A stretch of DNA of 64,000 bases from Aedes albopictus (taxonomy: Eukaryota; Arthropoda; Insecta; Diptera; Culicidae), in the NCBI RefSeq assembly GCF_035046485.1, contig NC_085138.1, positions 31,773,115-31,837,114 on the forward strand. The letters run 5' to 3'. Of this stretch, positions 1 to 12,089 are shown piece after piece. A program made the position numbers and the translations under genes. The stretch's first letter is position 1, and every line of letters starts with the position of its first letter. A model generated the notes under the pieces. It made no database searches. It saw only the letters and a program-made list of their open reading frames with translations, and had not been told where the DNA came from.

Positions 1-2099
1 ACGGCGGCGGTGGCGACGGCGGCAGAATATGTTCGCATCATTTCGTATTCGTTAAATGTTGTACAAAGGCAGAAGGTAGGTACCTTTTTCATATGGAACA
101 TAATCCACTTCCTCAATCAGCAGCTGGCTATGGCTGTGGAAACACGGGTCATCCCGAGTAAACAAAAACATATACTGGGATCTTTGAAGCTGTTTCATTT
201 CTAACGTTCATTGGCAAGATCTCTTAGCAATAGAAAAAGCCTATTTGTACACTCAAAATATAATTTATATCGCACATGAACATTTTCTGTAAAAACGTTG
301 TAACAATGTGATAGGAATGATAAATAAAAAAATAAACAAATAAATTTTAACAAGCAAATCAAAATCATGAGCCCAATAATGCAAGCCATGAGATTTTTCA
401 ATATTTTTTAGAAGATTCACACATGGTGAAAGCCATGGAGAAGCCTGATAAAAAATCCAGTAAAAATAAATACAATACATGGTATATATTGAAAATTAGC
501 AATGCATTTTATTTTAACTATATTATAGCAATATAACTTATGATTATGCACCGTGCAATGTATCAAAAATGATTACTCTACAATATAATATAATTTCAAA
601 AATCGATAATTTTCCAAACAAATCTAAACTCCAACCATATGTTTTGTTATTTAACCATTTATTAATAATATATTTAATTGTTGGGAATATAATGTGATGT
701 AAAATGGTCGTACTTTTACGGGAATTTTTATCCGAGAAAGCTGAAGGTAACTTTATGAAAACTTGTTTCAGTGTGGTATTTCCATCTTCTATGTTAAGGG
801 CAGTACAATAACAATGAAATTTATGGTTATGTACCATAATACATATAGAAATAAGGCATTTTGCTGTAGATTTATAATAAGGCCATAAATGACATTCAAC
901 ATTTTTTTGGATAATATTTAATGGTACATGTTAGTTCATACGCCTTCAAATGCTCTCGTTGTCGATAGAATGACTTGTTTTTTTTTCAAACTAATGAAGT
1001 ATTTTTATCCGGGATAGCATACGGGTCGGAACGCTTTATGGTGATGCTGATGATGATGGCCTGCGCTGATGCAGAAAAAAAAACGGTGGCAGCACGTGCG
1101 CGTGGAAGAATGCAACCGTGTTTGGATTATGCTGTGCTTGCTATATGTTGCTGATGATGCTGATGCTGCTCCCGCTACGCTGCACACCGAAAAGGTAGAT
1201 AGGAGGCATACGTCGGCTCGGCTCACCCGTGTTCCATTGTTGGTCCTCTACCACCAACCACCAATCTGAATCTGTGTTCCAGTTTCGTACGAGTTATGTT
1301 TCGGAAAGAAAAGCAAGTTTAGGAATGTACTCGGGGAGTCGTTCATTCGTGCTGCTGAAATGTAAGCAAGCATAAACATAGAACACGGCGAATCACATAT
1401 GTTTACATGAATATTTATGTAGCTGAAGCTTCTTGGTACGACAAATCGGCAAGATGGAACGTTTTCAGGTTTTAGTCTTTTTCAGTATAGTTATTCGTCA
1501 TTTTCTTCTGTAATTGCGCTTCCAGGAATGGCAGTTTGAAAGTAACTCAATGATTCTACATACTCTTTCAGCAACTTTACTAGCAATTTTTCTTGTGTTT
1601 ATTATTTTTTCCAACACAACAGTTGACAATTGAAATATTGAAGTTTGAAAGTATGGGGGAGATTAATACATTCTTAATTTATTATCCTAAAAACTACACG
1701 GAAAATAAAATTTTCCATAAATATTTCATCAATAATCATAAAATGTCACAATTTGTTCTTCTTAAAAAATCGGTAGGATTCCAGGAAAACATTAAAAGTA
1801 TAAGGATGTTCAAAAACAAAAATTTAAAAAAAATCACATAATTGAGAATTAAAACCGAATCACCTTCCAAAAAATGTTTAAACCAGTTTTAAATGACGAA
1901 AAATGATATTTGAATTAAAATAAAAAATGGGTTAATATTTCCTAAAATAACTTCGAATTCTCGAAAATGTTGCTAACATCACTTCTACATTGATGATCAT
2001 TCAGATGTATAGTTTACCTGAAAAAAATAGAGAAAATATAATAAAATTAGAGATTATTATTATTAGAGATATTAGTAATAAAAGAATATAAAAATTGAT
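1..2099. other. Intergenic DNA, no gene recognised
   Basis: AT-rich sequence with a short GGC-rich start (1-28) and a GATGCT-like simple stretch near 1030-1175. Open frames are all under 100 codons, have no recognisable motif and are not conserved in composition. I see no splice-flanked exon or TIR pair here. Confidence 0.6.
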
Positions 2100-3014
2100 G
2101 ATCCAGATCTTTGCAACCTTGCGCTATCTCTTAACCCTTTGAAGTCGGAATTTTTCCAAGCGTTATTATGGAGTTTTTTCTAAGTTTTTCTGCATTTTTG
2201 GTGGCCAACAGCAAATATTATGCAGAATATTTTCTCTGGATTTCCTAGAACATCCAAACTATTCTTGAGTTTAAATCCTAAAGTCTACGGGTGTAACGGT
2301 AACTTCTTTCATACAAAGGTACGATTTGTAATCTATATTGTCTAGTTAGTCTTCTGAAAGGTTAGTAGACAATATCAGATCAGTCGGGATATTCTAGGTC
2401 ATCCCAACTGTTCTTGAGTTTAGATCCTAAAGTCTACGGATGGAACGGTTACTTGTTTCATTATACAAAGCTACTATTTGAAATCTATCATGTCCAGTAA
2501 GTCTTCTGAAAGTTACAGTGGTTGTTTTTATCAAGTAAGCTTCATAACAGTAAGGAAGCTCACAAAACTCTCAAAAATATTTAACAACGCTTATGGTTCC
2601 TCTAACTACTTTTGTAAGTACAGTGGTTTATGTAACACTACTTAACGTAGTGGCAAAAACTATAATCACAAGTGTAGACCTGAAGCTATGGTCTCCAGAG
2701 TAGTGTTGTTGATCTGAAATATCTCAAAACTATCTTGAAATGACTCATGATATGTCAGAGGGATTACAGATTACAGTTTAAAGCTCATTGTGAGAATAAC
2801 TACTGTTACTATCAACAGCTAGACTTCAGGATAGTTTGGACGACCCTCTTTATCCCAAAGGTTCATAATAATATATAAAAGACTTCAAGTTGATCCAATT
2901 ACCGCGATTGATTATGAAACGTTATTCAGTATGTCAGATATAGCTGATGTAACCCCATATGAAGACCTGAAGTTCAGAACTCAAAGATAGTTTGGCTGAC
3001 CGGGAACATTCCCA
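2100..3014. repeat. Degenerate long-period tandem repeat, left part
   Basis: Two diverged copies of a unit of about 150 bp start near 2241 and 2391; both contain TTCTTGAGTTTA followed by CCTAAAGTCTACGG. The later part (2840-3014) resembles 7115-7270, sharing GATTATGAAACGTTATTCAGT-like text. The two halves appear to be one repeat block split by the element at 3017-6988. Confidence 0.6.
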
Positions 3015-3206
3015 TACCCGAGCAAAGCCGGATTACAAAATGTTAACAAGTTCTGTTACCTGGGTATCATTGGTTTGATAATTGAGTTTGTTATCATTAA
3101 GGTTGAATTAAGTGCCAACATAACAAAAATTATAACTCAAATTTACTTCTGGAATACCAAAATGATAAGAAGTTTAGTTATAATTATGATTAACTTGATA
3201 ACTGAT

Positions 3207-3344
3207 CATAGGCGCCAACTTAGGGGGGGGGCAAGCATGGTTTTGCCCCCCCAATATTTGGCAATTTTTCGATTTTCCCATACAAAAAATCAGAAATACC
3301 AGGCTTTGCCCCCCCCCAATAATTTGACCAAGTTGGCGCGTCTG
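3207..3344. mobile_element. hAT-type MITE (GGCGCCAAC family)
   Basis: A 138-bp element is flanked by exact 8-bp duplications TAACTGAT (3199-3206 and 3345-3352). The ends are CATAGGCGCCAACTT and, on the reverse strand, CAGACGCGCCAACTT. The interior has two runs of G or C (3223-3231 and 3310-3317) that would pair. An 8-bp TSD with CA-starting TIRs is typical of hAT elements. A related end lies at 46144-46191. Confidence 0.8.
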
Positions 3345-4791
3345 TAACTGATTGTGTTATACAATAGTTCATCGTTTCTCAAACTATGGGTCGCGACCCA
3401 CTGAAATTTTATTCAGTGGTTTTAAAAAAAAATATTGGAAGTTTGATCTGCGTTCCTAAAACGATTCTGAAACTATTACTTTTTGATCAGAAGGTTCAAG
3501 AATTTGATAAAATTAAAGATTTTCATTGGAAAAAATAAGTTCAAGTTGTTGCTTGCATTTTCAGTCATTAAGCAGTTATAATAAAAAAAAATTAAATGCC
3601 AAAAATCAGTAAAAAATATCTAATTCTACAACGAACCAACAAACGTTCATTGATAGCTAATTTCGGTAGTGCGTAAGTGTGTGAGTAGAAAGAGACCGAT
3701 ATAGCCACAACATCATCAAGTTAATTATAGAATACGGTCGATAAATCAGTACATGATATGAAAAGTTTGGCTCAAAAAGAATAGTGTTCTATCCAATAAG
3801 ATCGAAAAAGCTAATAGGAAGTACACGCCGCGATATAGGCATACTCCTATGAACGGAGTGCGAATTCCGAAAAAGCTACCGATCGATAGAATTTGTGATG
3901 ATAACAGAACAATACATAGGCAGTCGGGTGCTTGAAACTTTTGCCAGTCTTGGTAAGGTGGTATGAACTACCAACCAAGCCGATCTGTTTAAAAGCACAG
4001 GTCGCACGGCAGAAGTTTCACCGTTGCGGCGTAAGATCTACCTAATCAAATTTTGATCTTGAAAATTTCCTGCCTAAGGTAATCAGGCAGTAGTTTACAA
4101 ATATTCCAAGATCAAAGTTTGATGCACTTTTTGATGTTTATGTAATATTTTTGTTTCAATTTTGCTGCTAATCATTATTTTATTTCTGCAGGATTCAGGT
4201 AAATTTATTGTATGATACAAATTATAGTATAAAAATATGTAACTGTGGCGAGCGTATCACTAATATGTAGCTTATTCGGTGTCAATGTTAATATTATGTA
4301 ATATTTCAGATTCTCAACCGAAAAATCAAGTTATACAAATAAATGCCATTAAGATGACGAGGAAACCAAGACGTATGGGCAGATAACTATTTCGGAGCAG
4401 TCTAATAATGGTGTACCTGAACGTTGACCAACCGCATCCTTTGGAGTACCCTTCCACTAACAACACCTAGAACAACACCCATATCCCCTTGACACCTAGG
4501 CCCGAGAGGTCGTATAACTTTCTACATCTTTCTTTAGGTGTCTAACTAACCATCCTTTCATATTCCTCAGCAGTCGCAAGAACGAGGCCAGGACAACTCT
4601 AGACTGTTGGAGGATTGCGTCAGTCTTGTTGAGAAGTCAGAGAGAAGTCTCCAATCTTTGTGTTTTGGTATCCGACGGGAAGGAGGCAATCCTCACAACT
4701 GTGGTCTATGGCTGTACTACCTACGAAATTTGTGCGACTTGATTAATGCTTATTTTTACTTTTTCAGTGGTAACCAGGTAAATGATTAAAC

Positions 4792-5054
4792 CACAGACAA
4801 ACAGACGTAACACTTGCGAAATTTCCATCGACCACGCTTTTAACGATCATTTTAAATTTTCATAGCTGTGGCTTTCACATCCAGAGGCGCGCGCATCGTT
4901 TTTCTATGCGTTTGACGTTTCACTCTAGCGCCTTCTGTTGACGATATTGCACAACACAGTGATTCGTGCAACTTTTCCACCAGGTGATGGTAGTGTGAAC
5001 TGGGCGATGGATTCCCATGAAAATCGTTCAAGGTGTTACGTCTGTTTGTCTGTG
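4792..5054. mobile_element. MITE, CACAGANAAACAGACGTAAC family, copy 1
   Basis: Inverted ends of about 22 bp begin CACAGACAAACAGACGTAAC. Direct repeats ATTAAAC lie at 4785-4791 and 5055-5061. The element is 263 bp and non-coding. The same TIR with one or two changes bounds 35184-35425, so this is a family. Confidence 0.75.
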
Positions 5055-5330
5055 ATTAAACCATGACAATTACTCGTACGCTTTTTCGCCAAGGAAAGCA
5101 TCCCATTAAACCCTATCCAATTTCCAACTCCAGATATCTATGAAGTGGGCCAAGTTCTTGGACATATTCTGAGTAGATATCTAATCAACATTTCCTCCCC
5201 ATCCCCGCTGATCGTAAGGACCTGGCCAGGTGTCGAGAGTTCGTTAAATGAAAGGTTTGTCAAGTCCCAGGCAACTTTTCTGGCGCATTAAACATCTCTA
5301 TCGACAGCCACCCCAGGATGTGTACGGTCG

Positions 5331-5358
5331 GCTATGCTATGCTATGCTATGCTATGCT
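5331..5358. repeat. GCTAT pentanucleotide microsatellite
   Basis: The pentamer GCTAT is repeated about five and a half times without interruption. Confidence 0.9.
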
Positions 5359-6641
5359 AGGTCGCACGGCAGAAGTTTCACGCATTCGATGTATTCGTTC
5401 AATACATGGCCTACTTGCCTAATTTCACCTTCTATAAAATTTTCACACTTGTTCGCTACCTAGTGAATTCTATCATATCTATCATTTCATTATCCACTGT
5501 GATCTCTACTCCCTTATACTTATGAGTAGAAAGAGACCGATATAGCCACAAAATTATCAAGTTAATAAGTAGTGCGTAACTTAAGAAAAAATCTTTCACA
5601 GAAAGAATGTGAAAAAACGTTCATAGAAATCAAAACAGATGAAAAGGGCTTTAAATAAAATATAAGTCAAATAGCTGTGTATAAGGGATCAGATTAAAAT
5701 TTCACGAAAACTCATCTGATCATACTAAAATTCTAAAAATTCTACTTGATGTTTGCCCATTTGACGTAAATACAGAGTGGCATTTTCAACCTGGTTTATT
5801 TGATAGATTTTAACATTTTTGCTTTAGAAAACATGAACAAAATGTTTTTATTGTATTTACATTCCTTTTAAAAGGAATTTTGGAAATTCTATTCAAATTT
5901 ATCTCAAATTCTTAAAACAAAAATGCTAATGAAAATAATCACTTGAGCACCTTAGCCTTGTTAAACTTTTCCAAAAAACGAAATATAAAAAAAATGTAAG
6001 ATTAAGTAAGTGAACGTCAGTTTATAAAAACCTATAAGGCAATAAAATACATTTATTCAAGAAGTAAGTCAAAATTTTCCAAAATGGCGTATATTATGAA
6101 AATATGTGCTTGTGGGTCACCAAATTTTTTAGCATCCAAAAGTGGGTCGCAAGATTAAAAAGTTTGAGAACCCCTGCAATAGTTTGTTCAATATTACATT
6201 TAGTTATCAACATAAGCAAATACAGCTGATTGATAACTGGTGTTGTTATCAATTAGTTATCATTCAGAGCTATTTTATCGACCGAAACAGTAAAAATCTA
6301 CTTCACGGACATCGTCAGCAATTAAAAAAGTTTCTGATAATTTACATTCAATGTTCTCACCTATTGCGCCCAGGCGGGTCTCGATCCCTGATCAAGTGAT
6401 TGTCGGTCGCTGCCGATAGCCCCTATACCAGCGGGACTCAGTGAGAGTGATAGTAATCGAAGGCTATGCTTTCATACTTCAGTCGCATTGAAGGTGGGAA
6501 GCGGAATCTATTTGTAGATTCGAGGTTCATCAGACTCTCAGTTTTGAGAAAGCTTTGAAAAAAACACGTTTGTAAACAGTTAGCATATTTCGTTATCATT
6601 TAGTATTTTTATGTTATCTCGATAGACCAAAATAATCGATT

Positions 6642-6886
6642 ACTTCTTCTTCTTCTTCATGACTCTACGTCCCAACTGGGACTTGGCATGCCTCGCTTCA
6701 ACTTAGTGATGTTTGAGCACTTCCACAGTTATTAATTGAAGGGCTTTCTTTGCCTGCCATTGCATGAGTGAGGCAAGTACAATGATGCACTACGCCTAGG
6801 GAGTCGAGAAAATTTCCCCGACTGGAACGGGTATCGAACCCGCCGTCTCCGATCCATAGCCTTAACCACTAGGCTTAGTGGAGACC
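6642..6886 (-). mobile_element. tRNA-type SINE with GAA tail, full-length copy
   Basis: Read on the minus strand, the head is GGTCTCC, then an A-box-like GCCTAGTGGTTAAGGCTATG and a B-box-like GGGTTCGATACC. The body ends in TAAAGTGAGG-type text and an (AGA)n tail at 6642-6655. It is 245 bp and probably transcribed by RNA polymerase III when intact. AATCGAT-like sequence lies on both sides as a possible target duplication. The family resembles the tRNA-related SINEs described in Aedes (such as Feilai), but I cannot confirm the name. Confidence 0.8.
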
Positions 6887-6988
6887 TAAATCGATAACTA
6901 AATTTGTTATTATCTGGTGATCATAAATTGAAAAAGATGATAACAAAAATTACAAAATGATAACACCGATAATCCGCCTTTGCTCGAG

Positions 6989-7680
6989 TAGTGTCTATAA
7001 ATGACATTTGAGATTTCAAGAGCTTCACGGATCTCAGCAGATGATGCTATGCTATCTTATTTATGGTGAAAACACATATTTTTCTTGTTGATTTGCGAGA
7101 CTTCACTAAAGAACAGTTTGGACTATCCCGGATGTCCCAAAGGTTTATGATAAGCTAGTAGACTTGTAGATTGTGCCAGTAATTGCGGTTGATTATGCAG
7201 CGTTATTCAGTATGACAGATATGGATACTGCTACGAGTGTAGACTTGAACTAATAGGTTGTTTGGCTGACCTGGAATGTCCCTGTAGGGTCTCTAAATGA
7301 CATTTGAGTTTTCAAGAGCTTCGCGGATAACAGCAGATCATGCAATACTATTATATATGGCGTAGCACATAAGGTTTTTTTTTGTAGATTTGAAGAACTT
7401 CACTATAGGACAGTTTGGAACACCTAGAACATCCCAGAATATAAAACACCATTTGATATTCTTGACGAAGGCTAAATGAATACCTAGAAACGTAAACCAC
7501 ATTCAAGTTCAGCTTTTAAGAACAACTGGTATACCCGTCAATTATTTCGTTTTTCGAAATTTCATGGTGTTCAAGATGTTCTAGGTTATCAATAAAGCCC
7601 AAAATACAAATATTCCCATTTTCTCCAATAGATGAATCAATTTGCAACAACTCTGCTGAAGACAGTATTCTGTAGGACAG
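6989..7680. repeat. Degenerate long-period repeat, right part
   Basis: ATAAATGACATTTGAG.TTTCAAGAGCTTC occurs near 6997 and again near 7292, giving a period of about 290 bp. Segments match 2840-3010 across the insertion at 3017-6988. Confidence 0.6.
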
Positions 7681-8616
7681 TATTCTGATTTTCTACTGCC
7701 GTTTCTATGTTGGGGTCATATATATGACCGATCCGGCTCCAATACAATAAACATGTGATAAATTAGCATTTTACAACGAAATTTTCGAAGAAGTGTTTTT
7801 TTTTTTGCTTCATTAAAGAGATTTTTAGCCAGCGGCTAGTTCATTTTTGACACGAAGAAGTAAAATTCTATACTATGATTACCCTCCTACTGAACAGTCA
7901 TGAATGATGAGAATAACAAAATCATAAAACTTAGTCTTATTTTGTAACACTTAGAATTGAATCATCTGAAAATCGGTGAATATTCCAAAACAGGATGTTT
8001 TTGGATAAATAAACAATCCAAACAAGCAGCTGCAGCCCGCATAACAAAGCTTTCTATTCAGTTGCCATACCCTCTTATCATCCCGCAAATTAGCAAATTT
8101 GTTATCTATCTTGCCCAGCATTGAATTGCACAAATGTCCCAACTCAGTGCCAACAGCAGTGCGATGTTGCAAATGTTTGACCCGTTGTTCTCTTATCACT
8201 CATGTCGGGTCAAACAATCGCGAACAGTGTAGCTGAATGACTAGCACTTAAAGTGTTGCATATTTTCCGCTTCAGTTGTACGGACGGAGCTACTGTGAAT
8301 GGGTAGGGATGGATGGCGTGGCGCTTGCTTATTTGTGTGTTATCACTTCCAACAATTTAATGTGATTTAAATGGAAACCATATGGCAGTATGAAATGCGC
8401 GGTGGGAACTTCCTAGTTTGTGCAGCTGCAGTTTGCACAATTTTGTGTTCTGCGAAAAAAAGAAACGCAAACTACCGCTGATAAAAATACCCGTTAAAGT
8501 TTCCTCTGAACTTAAGCAATAAAAGTAAACAATACTTGCCGTGTTTCACATTTTGATTCGATTTGCGCAAGTTCAGTTCTCAGAAGCTGTATGCAACTTT
8601 TAGAACCTAATATAAC
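7681..8616. other. No gene recognised
   Basis: AT-rich sequence with one fragment (7805-7860) resembling the TTTATTAAAGAGACTTTCAGCC repeat seen at 9360 and 12820. I see no coding motif, RNA gene or clear TIR. Confidence 0.5.
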
Positions 8617-9135
8617 GGGGTCTCCCGTTAGCCTAGTGGTTAAGGCTATGGATCGCCAATCCGGAGACGGCGGGTTCGATTCCCGTTCCGGTCGGGAAAA
8701 TTTTCTCGACTCCCTGGGCATAGTGTATCATTGTACTTGCAACACAATGTACAAAGTCATGCAATGGCAAGCAAAGAAAGCCCTTCAATTAAGGTGAAAC
8801 GGGACGCCGTGTTATTTTTCCTATCTTGCCTCTCTTTCTAACAATTTGCCTCGCGATTTTGAAGATGGTAATCTCGAGTTCTATCGCATTGAAGATACTG
8901 AAAAACAATCAGCATATGCACTGCAAGTGAGCATACACAATGATAAGTTTTTGTTGCAAAATATGAAGTAGAATCTGAGATTACGATCTTAGTAACAACA
9001 GAGCAATGGCGGATATTTCCCCGACCGTCCCGTTCGCCCTTAATAACTGTGGAAGTGCTCAAAGAACACTAAGTTGAAGCGAGGCAAGCCAAGTTTCAGT
9101 GAGGACGTAGAGCCATAAAGAAGAAGAAAAAGAAG
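8617..9135 (+). mobile_element. tRNA-type SINE with GAA tail, split by a MITE
   Basis: The A box lies within GCCTAGTGGTTAAGGCTATG (8631-8650) and the B box within GGGTTCGATTCC (8671-8682). The body is interrupted at 8793-9039 by a TTAA-flanked insertion and resumes as TAATAACTGTGGAAGTGCTC. It ends at AAGAAGAAGAAAAAGAAG. Rejoined, it matches the copies at 6642, 11633 and 37277. Confidence 0.85.
8793..9039. mobile_element. piggyBac-type MITE at a TTAA site
   Basis: TTAA lies at both borders (8789-8792 and 9040-9043). The ends are imperfect inverted repeats: GGTGAAACGGGACGC on the left and GGGCGAACGGGACGG on the reversed right. The 247-bp interior is non-coding. The uninterrupted SINE at 6642 shows the empty site with a single TTAA, which proves the insertion. 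Confidence 0.85.
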
Positions 9136-10199
9136 ATTACGTGAAATAACCTCTGGCTTGAACCATAGTTTACAACCCATATTTTATCGTTTAGAAGACT
9201 TATTGCCAGTACCGCCAATGCTGAACTGAAACTAGAATAACCAATAACTTCTGAACGCTTGGAGCGATCCAAACTACTTCATTAACAAATAATGTGATGA
9301 AATTCTCGTCTGATTTGTGCTAAATAAATTCATTAAAATGGCCAAGGGGATTTATTGATTTGTCTTTATTAGAGAGACTTTCAGCCCTTGGCTGGTTCGT
9401 CTCTTGGCCAAGGGGAAGTGTTTCAAATGGAAGTGACCTTTTTGTACACAGACATACATACATACAAACGCACATACAGACATCATGTCAATTCGTCGAA
9501 TTGAGTTGATTGGGCTATGTTACTCGATCCTCCGACAGTTGTGTCATTGAGGTTACTCAAAGGTTCTCACTGAGTAACCAGCTCTTGAGATACAAAAAAA
9601 AACAATCAACTCCCAGTATGGGCGCTCTTGCGAATCCAGGGAAATTCTCCGTATTTTCATTTTCATGTTTTGTACCGACATACATATAAGAAAATAGCTT
9701 ATCAATGGAGGTAGGAATATCTTCTGCTCTACTAGATATAAAATAATCGCCTATGTGACTTCTTTAATGCTTTTGCGCCCTCATAAATATATGAGTAATT
9801 AGCTGTCTGATTCTTTATGCTCTCCCATACTTGATTTTTTTCTGATCTTTTCAAAGAATCTCGCCAGGTATGCTTTCGGAGATTTCTTTAAGAATTATAC
9901 CAGGGTTTAGTTTAGTAAACTTATAGCTTTCTTTAAAAATTTTTAAAATTTTCTAGAGATTATTCTTGAAATTAATTCAAGAACTACCTTAAAAAAAGCC
10001 TTCCGTGGATTCCTCCTGAAATTGCTTCATGTATTTCTTTACAACTTTCCCCAGGAATTCCATTCAGAAAGTTTTACATGGGTTCCTTTTGAAGTTATCA
10101 TAAATTCCTTAAGAAATTCCTTTCATTTTTTTTAGAATTTCTTCTAGAAGATCCTCATGAAATTTATCTAAGAATTCCACTAGAAAAGGGTCTTTGGTG
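9136..10199. repeat. Dispersed repeat fragment and degenerate GAATTCC sequence
   Basis: The stretch near 9360-9600 contains GAGACTTTCAGCCCTTGGCT, which recurs exactly at 12850-12869, and ACATACATACA-type simple sequence at 9461-9480. From about 9820 the text becomes diverged TTCCTNNAGGAATT units. There is no gene. Confidence 0.55.
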
Positions 10200-10201
10200 T
10201 A

Positions 10202-11465
10202 AGGACTGTTCAATTTATAAAACGGACAACTTTATAAGGCTATAAAAAGAAGACGCGTAGTTCAAATTTAAGCACTCTTGATTCGTTGCTCAGTACATCA
10301 TCTTTCATTATAGTAATCATTTTTGAATCAAATAAAAATAGTTTTATTTTAAAGAAAATCGGTCAGGTGTAAAATAAGGCGATTTTTTCGATTTCTGAAA
10401 ATTGAAAATATATATACAATTACTGTTCAAATATGGTATATTGTTTTTAATACTAGAAAAGTATGTGCCATGCTGCAACAGCATGAGTAATAAACATTCT
10501 GACATAATTTAAACTCAATTGGAAAATTAAGTGTTGAGATATTAAAGTCTCAAGTGAGATTCGATTTTTTGAATAAAATTCAATTGTAAAGCAAAAAGGG
10601 CATGAAAATATTAAATAATCAATTTTTTTATGCATTCAGTCGAAAGTGGGAATAATGTGGTTTTAAATGCAGAAAACTGCTTCTTAATAGCATTGTTGGT
10701 TTGGTTACTGTGCACCATTACAGACACAGTTATCAAAACAGTTTCGTTCTTTGAAGGTTCTTCCAAATAACAATGCAAGCAAATGCAAATTTTGCAAAAC
10801 AATGATGTAGGAAATAAAAACTTTGCATCCGATTATTATTAAATAAGGTGTACAATAACATAGGACCAACTTTGTTGAAAATAAATAATAACAAGATTCG
10901 CTACAGTCGAAAATCTGTATCAATGGAGCAAAAAATATGAAACTTTTTAATATGGCCATCTTTATGGATTAAATTTTGGATAAAAAATGCAATAAAAAGT
11001 AAATTTCTCTTCTGTATCATTCCGAGAGTAATATTCTACTACTCTGGACAAATTTTTAGCCGAATTCGTGATGCTATTGCAACACAGGGCTTAAATGAAC
11101 ATTTTTTAATATATTCTATGAAAACAAGGCAACTTACTATATCATGCTGGAGACTGCTTGGTGCACCAACTATTGAGCTTTACCTTTAGTAGAATAGTAT
11201 AAGATTCCAATACATTAAAAACTTCATGAAAATGTGCATGTTAAGTATGTGGAAAGTTATGTCGAATTTTGAGAAATGGGTTTTTATTGATGTTTTACGA
11301 AAACCGCTTTAGTTACACAATAAAGAACAATTTGGTTAATGTTATATTTTTCCTACATTTGAGAATAACTAAAGAAAGTTATGCAAAAAACTGATAATGG
11401 TTTTATTGAAAAATAAAAAAGATATCGCACAAGCAAGTTGTCCGTTTTATAAATTGAACAGTCCT
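10202..11465. mobile_element. TIR transposon of 1.26 kb with TA target duplication
   Basis: The ends are identical inverted repeats of 31 bp (10202-10232 and 11435-11465), beginning AGGACTGTTCAATTTATAAA. TA lies at 10200-10201 and 11466-11467. The length fits a Tc1/mariner-sized element, but the interior is AT-rich with only short frames and no visible DDE/D motif. It is therefore a relic or a non-autonomous copy. Perfect TIRs with a degraded or unrelated interior suggest cross-mobilisation. Confidence 0.8.
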
Positions 11466-11632
11466 TACTTAGAAGATTTCAGGTATCCGTACGAGAATTT
11501 ATTCAGCAAATCATCTAAGGATTTCTTCAAAAAATCTTAAGTTTATAATTTCTGAAGAAATTTCTTCAAGAGTTCATTTTGAGAATTATAAATTTCCCTG
11601 GAGATTCCTTCACAAATTCTTCTTCGAGACAT

Positions 11633-12068
11633 TCTTCTTCTTCTTCTTTATGGCTCTACGCCCGCACTAGGACTTGGCCTGCCTCTCAGGGGCTGTCCAT
11701 AAACCACGTGGTCATTTTTTTGGGGCTTTTCAACCCCCCCGCGTGGTCATTAGTCCATACAAAATTTTTTATTTGTCCATACAAAATGGTCATTGGCTGA
11801 AGACCCCCAAACCCCCCCCCCCCCCCCAATGACCACGTGGTTTATGGACAGCCCCTCTTCAACTTAGTGTTCTTTGAGCACTTCCACAGTTATTAATTGA
11901 AGAGCTTTCTTTGCCTGCCATTGCATGAGTTTGTATATTGTGAGGCAAGTACAATGATACTCTATACCAAGGGAGTCGAGAAAATTATCCCGACCGGAAC
12001 GGGAATCGAACCCGCCGTCTCCGGATTGGCGATCCATAGCCTTAACCACTAGGCAAACTGAAGACCCC
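11633..12068 (-). mobile_element. tRNA-type SINE with GAA tail, split by a palindromic MITE
   Basis: On the minus strand the head (12068) leads into GCCTAGTGGTTAAGGCTATG and GGGTTCGATTCC, then the shared body and a GAA tail at 11633-11649. The body is broken at 11688-11855. Without that insert it is colinear with the copy at 6642-6886. Confidence 0.85.
11688..11855. mobile_element. Palindromic MITE (GGGGCTGTCCATAAACCACG ends)
   Basis: The left end AGGGGCTGTCCATAAACCAC and the right end are near-perfect inverted repeats of at least 26 bp containing CCACGTGG. A C-run (about 11813-11827) and G/C runs make the centre self-complementary. The element sits in a SINE, and the repeated bases at the junction are only TC, so the superfamily is unclear. 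Confidence 0.75.
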
Positions 12069-12089
12069 AAGACATCTTCTATGTTTTTT

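Larger units (their letters stand above)
3726..5523. repeat. Unclassified insertion inside the hAT relic
   Basis: A 43-bp near-direct repeat (3 differences) lies on both sides, at 3683-3725 and 5524-5566. This suggests a long target duplication or a tandem unit broken by an insertion. A phrase reading GTCGCACGGCAGAAGTTTCA occurs at both 3993 and 5361. The text resembles untranslated LINE sequence, but no reverse-transcriptase frame is visible, so I leave it unclassified. Confidence 0.4.
3370..6176. mobile_element. hAT transposon relic, 2.8 kb
   Basis: It is flanked by exact 8-bp duplications CAATAGTT (3362-3369 and 6177-6184). The left end carries TTCTCAAACTATGGGTCGCG. The right end, reversed, carries GGTTCTCAAACTTTTTAATC followed by TTGCGACCCAC. 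TTCTCAAAC plus GCGACCCAC is a classic hAT terminal signature. No intact transposase is present; the middle is occupied by an unrelated insertion (about 3726-5523). Confidence 0.8.
3017..6988. mobile_element. TA-flanked TIR transposon, 4.0 kb, with nested insertions
   Basis: The left end reads CCCGAGCAAAGCCGGATTA. The reverse complement of the right end reads CTCGAGCAAAGGCGGATTA, which matches at 17 of 19 positions. TA dinucleotides flank it at 3015-3016 and 6989-6990, and the flanking repeat resumes across the join. The original interior is AT-rich with many GTTATCA and TGATAAC motifs and no transposase, so it is probably non-autonomous. It contains the elements at 3207-3344, 3370-6176 and 6642-6886. 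TA duplication suggests a Tc1/mariner/pogo-type mechanism, but two bases are weak evidence. Confidence 0.65.

Noticed and set aside
8631..8690. Possible functional tRNA gene from A and B boxes
   Set aside because: The cloverleaf arms do not pair as in a tRNA, and the head is shared by three other SINE copies with GAA tails.
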